DNA of 64,000 bases, taken from assembly GCF_000722775.1 (NCBI RefSeq), contig NZ_JPFZ01000009.1, positions 806,001-870,000 of the forward strand. Direction: 5' to 3'. The notes beneath the pieces are model-generated. The model ran no database searches and was not told where the DNA came from. It saw nothing but the letters and a program-made list of their open reading frames with translations. The translations under genes and the position numbers were made by a program. The DNA comes from Streptococcus mitis subsp. hohhotensis (GTDB lineage Bacteria; Bacillota; Bacilli; Lactobacillales; Streptococcaceae). Positions 57,969-64,000 of this stretch are shown here, one piece after another. Position 1 is the stretch's first letter. Each line of letters begins with the position of its first letter.

Positions 57969-58814
57969 ATGACTTGGAAGATTATCGCTGACTCTGGCTG
58001 TGATTATCGTCAGCTGGCAACACCAGCTATTGACACGACCTTTGTGAGTGTTCCCTTAACCATTCAAGTAGCTGATCAGGTCTTTGTTGATGATGCCAGT
58101 CTTGACATTGACCAAATGATGGGAACCATGTATGCAACCGCAGAAGCTTCAAAATCAGCTTGTCCAAGCCCAGATGATTATTTGCGAGCATTTGAAGGTG
58201 CCAAAAACATTTTTCTAGTAACCATCACTGGTACTCTTTCTGGCAGTCACAATAGTGCTCAACTAGCCAAGAATATTTATCTAGAAGACCATCCTGACAC
58301 TAAGATTCATGTAATTGATAGTTTGTCTGCTGGCGGGGAAGTTGACTTGCTCGTAGAAAAATTAAATGATTTGATTGACCAGGGCTTATCTTTTGAAGAA
58401 GTGGTTGAAGCTATCACTGCCTATCAAGAAAAAACCAAGTTGCTCTTTGTCCTAGCTAAAGTCGATAACTTGGTGAAGAACGGCCGTTTGAGTAAACTTA
58501 TCGGTACGGTCGTTGGCCTTCTCAATATCCGTATGGTCGGGGAAGCTAGTGAAACTGGAACTCTCGAATTGCTACAAAAAGCAAGAGGACCAAAGAAATC
58601 GATTCAGGCAGCATATGAAGAGTTAGTGAAAGCGGGATATGCTGGTGGTCGTATTGTCATGGCTCAACGCAATAACGAGAAATGTTGCCAACAGCTTTCA
58701 GAGCGAATCCGTGAAACCTTCCCACAGGCGGATATTAAAATTCTCCCAACATCTGGTCTCTGCAGTTTTTATGCAGAAGATGGTGGTTTGCTGATGGGAT
58801 ATGAAATTGATTAA
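57969..58814 (+). CDS. degV: DegV-family fatty acid-binding protein
   Basis: 281 residues. The N-terminal fold starts WKIIADSGCDYRQLATPAID. The lipid-head binding motif lies in TGTLSGSHNSAQLA and VIDSLSAGGEVDLLVE, and the C-terminal domain has LFVLAKVDNLVKNGRLSKL. DegV/FakB proteins present fatty acids to the kinase FakA; the ligand here is unknown. GGAGAAT lies before ATG 57969. It is divergent from the TetR gene and ends in a strong terminator. Confidence 0.9.
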   Translation: MTWKIIADSGCDYRQLATPAIDTTFVSVPLTIQVADQVFVDDASLDIDQMMGTMYATAEASKSACPSPDDYLRAFEGAKNIFLVTITGTLSGSHNSAQLAKNIYLEDHPDTKIHVIDSLSAGGEVDLLVEKLNDLIDQGLSFEEVVEAITAYQEKTKLLFVLAKVDNLVKNGRLSKLIGTVVGLLNIRMVGEASETGTLELLQKARGPKKSIQAAYEELVKAGYAGGRIVMAQRNNEKCCQQLSERIRETFPQADIKILPTSGLCSFYAEDGGLLMGYEID

Positions 58815-58824
58815 TTGCATTCTT

Positions 58825-60045
<1,221 letters not shown>

Positions 60046-60093
60046 ATCTAAATTATTCAATGGCTAAATCAGCCCCAAAAGAAAGGAAGTCCT

Positions 60094-60615
60094 TTGGAAC
60101 ATATTATCTTGTTAAGGGGAGTTACTCCTAATGGAAAAAATGCTATCCCTAAAATGTCTTATCTAGTAGATATCTTGACAGAAGCTGGTTTTCAACAAGT
60201 TCGAACCTATATTCAAAGTGGGAATATCATTCTTGAAAGTGACTTAGATTTAGAAAAAATACGAGAACGTGTCCATACTCTAATAAATGAAAATATTGGT
60301 GCTGACTTAAAAATGGTAATCAAGAACAAAAGTGATTTTAAAAAAATTGTCCAAGAAAACCCGTTTGGAGAACACTATCTTTATGACCGTATACACGTGA
60401 TTTTTTATCAAGAATCTATTCAAAGTCTCCCTTTAGAAAAATTGAAAATTGATTACGGTGAAGAAGAAATTTGTATCGGTAACCATTGTCTTTACCTCTA
60501 TCTCCCTAGAACTGCTAAACAAAAGAAACTCCATACCAACTATCTTGAAAAGCTTTTTAATGTAGATTTGACCATGCGAAAACTAAATGTAGTAGAAAAA
60601 TTATTAAGCAAGTAG
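60094..60615 (+). CDS. DUF1697 protein
   Basis: 173 residues starting at TTG 60094 with AAAGGAAG 5 bases upstream. Typical DUF1697 features: the LLRGVTPNGKNAIPKMSYL start (usually RGINVGGxNxIKM), YIQSGNIILESD, and the C-terminal TNYLEKLFNVDLTMRKLNV. Function unknown. It may be cotranscribed with the flavoprotein gene and converges with the MerR-type regulator at a shared terminator. Confidence 0.83.
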   Translation: MEHIILLRGVTPNGKNAIPKMSYLVDILTEAGFQQVRTYIQSGNIILESDLDLEKIRERVHTLINENIGADLKMVIKNKSDFKKIVQENPFGEHYLYDRIHVIFYQESIQSLPLEKLKIDYGEEEICIGNHCLYLYLPRTAKQKKLHTNYLEKLFNVDLTMRKLNVVEKLLSK

Positions 60616-60629
60616 TGCTTGAATTTAGT

Positions 60630-60662
60630 AAAAATCGGAAGATCACTCCTCCGATTTTATTT
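60630..60662. terminator. Bidirectional terminator between DUF1697 and merR genes
   Basis: AAAATCGGA / TCCGATTTT with a 10-base loop and T/A runs on both sides. It overlaps the stop of the MerR-type gene. Confidence 0.85.
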
Positions 60663-61397
60663 TGTCTGAGTTTGGACATATTGGGCAATCACATCTGATG
60701 TGTACTGGGCTGTTCCAGGTCCAAATTTGTCAATATTTTCCTTAAACTCTGGGTTGTAGACGTAGCCTTTACCGATATAACCGAATACCTCAATAGAGCA
60801 GTCAAATCCATAAGTACGAATAGCTTGCAAGAGTTTAGCAGCTTCTTCTTGATTTTCGGTTGCTGTTACAGGTAGACCAGCTTGAAGATTTTGTGCCAAA
60901 GCTTGAAAAACTTGATTGAAGGCAGCCGTAGCCTCGTCTTCGTGACCTTTCTGGCGCTCCAGCGCTTGGTCCATGACTTCTTGTCCATATTTCTCTACCG
61001 CCTCTTGGTGGTATTTTTGATGGTCTTGGTAGTTAAATCCAGCAAATTTCTCTTGAATGCTCATTTCTCTTTCTCCTTTTTGTTCTTGAATGGTTTTTTG
61101 CAAGGTTGAAATCAAGGTATCCAGATGTTCCCTTTCTCGAGTCAAATAGTCCAACTGCCTAGTCAAATGAGGCAATAAATCTGTCCTTTCTTCCTTTAAT
61201 AGCTCTGCTATTTTTTCTAAAGAAAAGCCTAGATATTTATAGTAAAGAATGACCTGAAGGCGTTCCAAATCCTCCTGACTGTAGGTTCGATAGCCGTTTT
61301 CCGACTTTAAAGGAACCAAAAGTCCTATCTTATCGTAGTGGTGTAGGGTCTTGACAGAGACACCCGAAAGCTGCGCAGCTTCTTTTATATGGTACAT
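60657..61397 (-). CDS. MerR-family regulator with TipAS-type ligand domain
   Basis: 246 residues. N-terminal MerR HTH (YHIKEAAQLSGVSVKTLHHYDKIGLL, 2-27), dimerisation coiled coil (about 75-110), and a C-terminal TipAS domain (about 115-240, EKFAGFNYQDHQKYHQEAVE), which in TipAL and relatives binds peptide antibiotics or other hydrophobic drugs. AAGGAGG precedes ATG 61397. Its promoter has the 19-bp spacer characteristic of MerR activation, so it probably controls itself. Confidence 0.9.
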   Translation of the reverse strand: MYHIKEAAQLSGVSVKTLHHYDKIGLLVPLKSENGYRTYSQEDLERLQVILYYKYLGFSLEKIAELLKEERTDLLPHLTRQLDYLTREREHLDTLISTLQKTIQEQKGEREMSIQEKFAGFNYQDHQKYHQEAVEKYGQEVMDQALERQKGHEDEATAAFNQVFQALAQNLQAGLPVTATENQEEAAKLLQAIRTYGFDCSIEVFGYIGKGYVYNPEFKENIDKFGPGTAQYTSDVIAQYVQTQTK

Positions 61398-61417
61398 GAT
61401 TTCCTCCTTACATTGAT

Positions 61418-61448
61418 AGTATAACCCCTCCCCTTAGGTCAGAGTCAA
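61418..61448 (-). promoter_or_regulatory. MerR-type promoter (19-bp spacer) of the TipA-like regulator
   Basis: Minus-strand TTGACT (61443-61448), 19-bp spacer, TATACT (61418-61423). Such long spacers are corrected by MerR-type twisting. Confidence 0.8.
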
Positions 61449-61496
61449 GCGTTTTTGCGAAATTTTTTACTTTATCATAACATGAAAATGGTTTTC

Positions 61497-61525
61497 TTGA
61501 CAGACCTTAGAAAACATGATAGGAT
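61497..61525 (+). promoter_or_regulatory. Promoter of the NSS transporter gene
   Basis: TTGACA (61497-61502), 17-bp spacer, TAGGAT (61520-61525). The transcript has a leader of about 100 bases. Confidence 0.6.
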
Positions 61526-61631
61526 AGTCAAGTCTATCAATCAAAAGAAAGGCTCACTTTGAGTACTGATGAGGCTATTTGTCAAGGGCAGTAGCTTTTT
61601 CTTTTGTAACACTAATTTTAGGAGTTTAACT

Positions 61632-62972
61632 ATGTCTGAAAAATCGCAATGGGGTTCTAAACTGGGCTTTATCCTAGCATCTGCTGGTTCAGCCATCGGA
61701 CTTGGAGCCGTTTGGAAATTCCCCTACATGACTGCTGCTAACGGTGGAGGAGGATTTTTACTAGTCTTTCTCATTTCCACTATTCTAATCGGTTTCCCCC
61801 TACTGCTGGCTGAATTTGCTCTCGGTCGAAGTGCTGGTGTCTCAGCTATCAAAACCTTTGGAAAACTAGGCAAGAATAGTAAGTACAACTTTATCGGTTG
61901 GATTGGTGCCTTTGCCCTCTTTATCCTCTTATCTTTCTACAGTGTTATTGGGGGATGGATTCTGGTTTATCTAGGCATTGAGTTTGGAAAATTGTTCCAA
62001 ATTGGTGGAACGGGGGATTATGCTCAGTTATTTACTTCCATCATTTCAAATCCAGCCATTGCCCTAGGGGCACAAGCGGTCTTTATCTTATTGAATATCT
62101 TTATTGTATCACGTGGGGTTCAAAAAGGGATTGAAAGAGCATCTAAAGTTATGATGCCTCTGCTCTTTATCATCTTTGTTGTCATCATCGGGCGCTCTCT
62201 CAGTTTGCCAAATGCCATGGAAGGGGTTCTTTACTTCCTCAAACCAGACTTCTCTAAGCTGACAAGTGCTGGTCTCCTCTATGCTCTGGGACAATCTTTC
62301 TTTGCCCTCTCACTAGGGGTTACAGCTATGCTGACCTATGCTTCTTATTTGGATAAGAAAACCAATCTAGTCCAGTCAGGAATTTCTATCGTAGCAATGA
62401 ACATCTCGGTGTCCATCATGGCAGGTCTAGCCATTTTTCCTGCTATGTCAGCCTTCAATATCCAGTCTGAAGGGGGACCGAGCCTGCTCTTTATCGTCTT
62501 GCCTCAACTCTTTGACAAGATGCCTTTTGGAACCATTTTCTACATCCTCTTCCTCTTGCTCTTCCTCTTTGCGACAGTCACTTCTTCAGTCGTCATGCTA
62601 GAAATCAATGTGGGTAATATCACCAATCAGGACAACAGCAAGCGTGCTAAGTGGAGTGTTATTTTAGGAATTTTGACCTTTGTCTTTGGAATCCCTTCAG
62701 CCCTTTCTTACGGTGTCATGGCGGATGTTCACATTTTTGGGAAGACCTTCTTTGACGCTATGGATTTCTTGGTTTCCAATCTCCTCATGCCATTTGGAGC
62801 TCTCTGCCTTTCACTTTTTACAGGCTATATCTTTAAAAAGGCTCTTGCAATGGAGGAACTCCATCTCGATGAAACAGCATGGAAACAGGGACTGTTCCAA
62901 GTCTGGCTCTTCCTTCTTCGTTTCATCATTCCAATCATCATCATCGTGGTCTTCACCGCCCAATTTATGTAA
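61632..62972 (+). CDS. Sodium-dependent transporter, NSS (SNF) family
   Basis: 446-residue membrane protein with 11-12 predicted helices. The N-terminus has the NSS signature WGSKLGFILASAGSAIGLGAVWKFPY (sodium/substrate site), then NGGGGFLLVFL, GRSAGVSA, and the helix 6/8 regions (GQSFFALSLGVTAMLTYASY and LFATVTSSVVMLEI). It is a relative of LeuT, MhsT and TnaT and is likely a Na+-coupled amino acid importer; the substrate is unknown. A longer frame to 61569 exists, but ATG 61632 with GGAG is better. It is divergent from the MerR-type gene. Confidence 0.92.
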   Translation: MSEKSQWGSKLGFILASAGSAIGLGAVWKFPYMTAANGGGGFLLVFLISTILIGFPLLLAEFALGRSAGVSAIKTFGKLGKNSKYNFIGWIGAFALFILLSFYSVIGGWILVYLGIEFGKLFQIGGTGDYAQLFTSIISNPAIALGAQAVFILLNIFIVSRGVQKGIERASKVMMPLLFIIFVVIIGRSLSLPNAMEGVLYFLKPDFSKLTSAGLLYALGQSFFALSLGVTAMLTYASYLDKKTNLVQSGISIVAMNISVSIMAGLAIFPAMSAFNIQSEGGPSLLFIVLPQLFDKMPFGTIFYILFLLLFLFATVTSSVVMLEINVGNITNQDNSKRAKWSVILGILTFVFGIPSALSYGVMADVHIFGKTFFDAMDFLVSNLLMPFGALCLSLFTGYIFKKALAMEELHLDETAWKQGLFQVWLFLLRFIIPIIIIVVFTAQFM

Positions 62973-62974
62973 TC

Positions 62975-63014
62975 AAAAAGGACTTGAGTATGAACTCAGG
63001 CCCTTTCTTTTTTA
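62975..63014 (+). terminator. Terminator between the NSS and manA genes
   Basis: AAAGGACTTGAGT / ACTCAGGCCCTTT with an ATGA loop and a T run. The T run overlaps the convergent manA stop codon. Confidence 0.8.
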
Positions 63015-63956
63015 TGGATGACTAACAATTAATTCTAAATCTTGCCCTTCCAGAGTCCAAGCTTCAACATCACTTGGTAGGATAAAGTGGCTGCCTTTTT
63101 GGATTGGATAGTTTTTCCCGTCAACAGTTAACTGACCTTGACCAGCCAAGACACTCAACAAGCTGTAGTCAGCTGTCTTTTCGAAGTCAACTTTTCCAGT
63201 AATTTCCCACTTGTAAACTGCAAAGAAATCATTGGATACAAGGAGAGTGGAACGCAAATCATCTGCTTTAACAGTTACAGGACGGCTATTTGCAGGCTCA
63301 CCAATGTTCAATACATCAATGGATTTTTCAAGGTGAAGTTCACGCAATTTACCATTATCATCCTTACGCTCAAAGTCATAGACACGGTAGGTTGTGTCAC
63401 TAGATTGTTGTGTTTCAAGGATTAAAATACCTGCCCCGATAGCATGCATGGTGCCGCTTGGTACATAGAAGAAATCTCCAGCTTTAACTGGTACTTTGGT
63501 CAACAGACCATCCCAGTCTTTCGCTTCGATTTGCTGGCGGAGTTCTTCTTTTGATTTGGCATTATGCCCGTAGATAATCTCTGAACCTTCATCCGCAGCG
63601 ATGATGTACCAGCATTCTGTTTTTCCGAGTTCGCCTTCATGCTCGAGTCCATAGGCATCATCTGGGTGAACTTGGACGCTGAGCCAGTCGTTGGCATCCA
63701 GAATCTTAGTCAAAAGTGGAAATACAGACTCTGGACGATTACCAAACAATTCACGGTGTTTTGCATACAAAGTAGCTAGATCTGTTCCTTCAAAGCGACC
63801 ATTGGCAACTTTAGAGACGCCATTTGGATGGGCTGAGATGGCCCAATATTCTCCGATTTTTTCACTTGGGATGTCATAACCAAACTCATCACGTAGCTTG
63901 GTACCACCCCAGATTTTTTCTTGCATAACTGATTGTAAAAATAATGGTTCTGACAT
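63012..63956 (-). CDS. manA: Mannose-6-phosphate isomerase, class I
   Basis: 314-residue zinc isomerase interconverting mannose-6-P and fructose-6-P. Zinc ligands: VQVHPDDAYG (His), GKTECWYIIAADEG (Glu) and PSGTMHAIGAGI (His), the last also containing part of the catalytic site. The C-terminal cupin half follows. TAGGAG precedes ATG 63956, and the promoter TATAAT lies at 63986-63991. It supports growth on mannose and supplies sugar nucleotides. Confidence 0.95.
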   Translation of the reverse strand: MSEPLFLQSVMQEKIWGGTKLRDEFGYDIPSEKIGEYWAISAHPNGVSKVANGRFEGTDLATLYAKHRELFGNRPESVFPLLTKILDANDWLSVQVHPDDAYGLEHEGELGKTECWYIIAADEGSEIIYGHNAKSKEELRQQIEAKDWDGLLTKVPVKAGDFFYVPSGTMHAIGAGILILETQQSSDTTYRVYDFERKDDNGKLRELHLEKSIDVLNIGEPANSRPVTVKADDLRSTLLVSNDFFAVYKWEITGKVDFEKTADYSLLSVLAGQGQLTVDGKNYPIQKGSHFILPSDVEAWTLEGQDLELIVSHP

Positions 63957-63985
63957 GTCAATCTCCTATCTGATTTTTCTCCCTC

Positions 63986-63994
63986 ATTATAGCA
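63986..63994 (-). promoter_or_regulatory. manA extended -10 promoter
   Basis: Minus-strand TGCTATAAT (TATAAT 63986-63991). The -35 lies at or beyond the window edge. Confidence 0.6.
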
Positions 63995-64000
63995 AAAAGC

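Overview
The window is chromosomal DNA of a Mitis-group Streptococcus, most likely S. mitis or a close relative of S. pneumoniae/S. oralis. The reasons are near-pneumococcal protein sequences (PezAT, MecA, FtsEX, LivJHMGF, MsrAB, L7/L12), several BOX repeats of the boxA-boxB-boxC type, a LicD/teichoic-acid gene set, and an LtaS-type lipoteichoic acid synthase, which to my knowledge S. pneumoniae lacks but S. mitis and S. oralis carry. There are no rRNA or tRNA genes and no CRISPR array. Most genes lie on the minus strand.

Layout. 1-3470: a YutD-family gene (cut by the window edge), sodA, holA and pyrDA. 3700-5046: gdhA on the plus strand, with GlnR-like and CodY-like boxes at its promoter. 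5364-11178: an accessory, partly AT-rich defence block. A tightly coupled operon pezA-pezT-(OLD-family nuclease)-(UvrD-like helicase) joins a PezAT toxin-antitoxin pair to a Gabija-like pair, next to a small orphan gene. 11615-12900: rplJ-rplL with an L10 leader. 12942-22139: mtaD, a heterodimeric ABC exporter, msrAB, thrB-hom and mecA. 22454-29311: a polysaccharide (probably teichoic acid) cluster: Wzz-like protein, polymerase-like membrane protein, two glycosyltransferases, LicD, and an LCP-family gene (psr). 29308-38402: aromatic amino-acid genes in two operons (aroA-aroK-pheA-psr and rlmI-aroD-aroE-aroB-aroC-tyrA-ylbF), covering nearly the whole shikimate route. 38519-43937: LtaS-like synthase, a small membrane protein, an IS200-type remnant, a DEAD-box helicase and a phosphodiesterase-fold hydrolase. 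43989-49840: ptsG, prfB-ftsE-ftsX (with the RF2 programmed frameshift) and a CBS-domain gene. 50200-55909: livJ-livHMGF branched-chain amino-acid importer with a CodY-like box in the livJ promoter, ylbG, and clpP with a CtsR box. 56083-63956: upp, comEB, a TetR regulator, degV, an HI0933-type flavoprotein, a DUF1697 gene, a MerR/TipA-type regulator, an NSS transporter and manA.

Main points of interest. (1) The four-gene pezAT-Gabija-like operon: every junction is coupled, and a 22-bp palindrome overlaps the -35 of its promoter. (2) The helicase frame breaks at an A7 run that is also a perfect -1 slippery heptamer. Two other genes, psr (twice) and the DEAD-box helicase, are broken the same way, each one A short. 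This raises systematic homopolymer under-calling as the leading explanation. (3) Three tandem 53-54-bp hairpin modules behind livF show base changes that partly preserve pairing. (4) Two promoters sit so close to their start codons that leaderless mRNAs are predicted. (5) Candidate CodY boxes are shared by gdhA, hom-thrB and livJHMGF.
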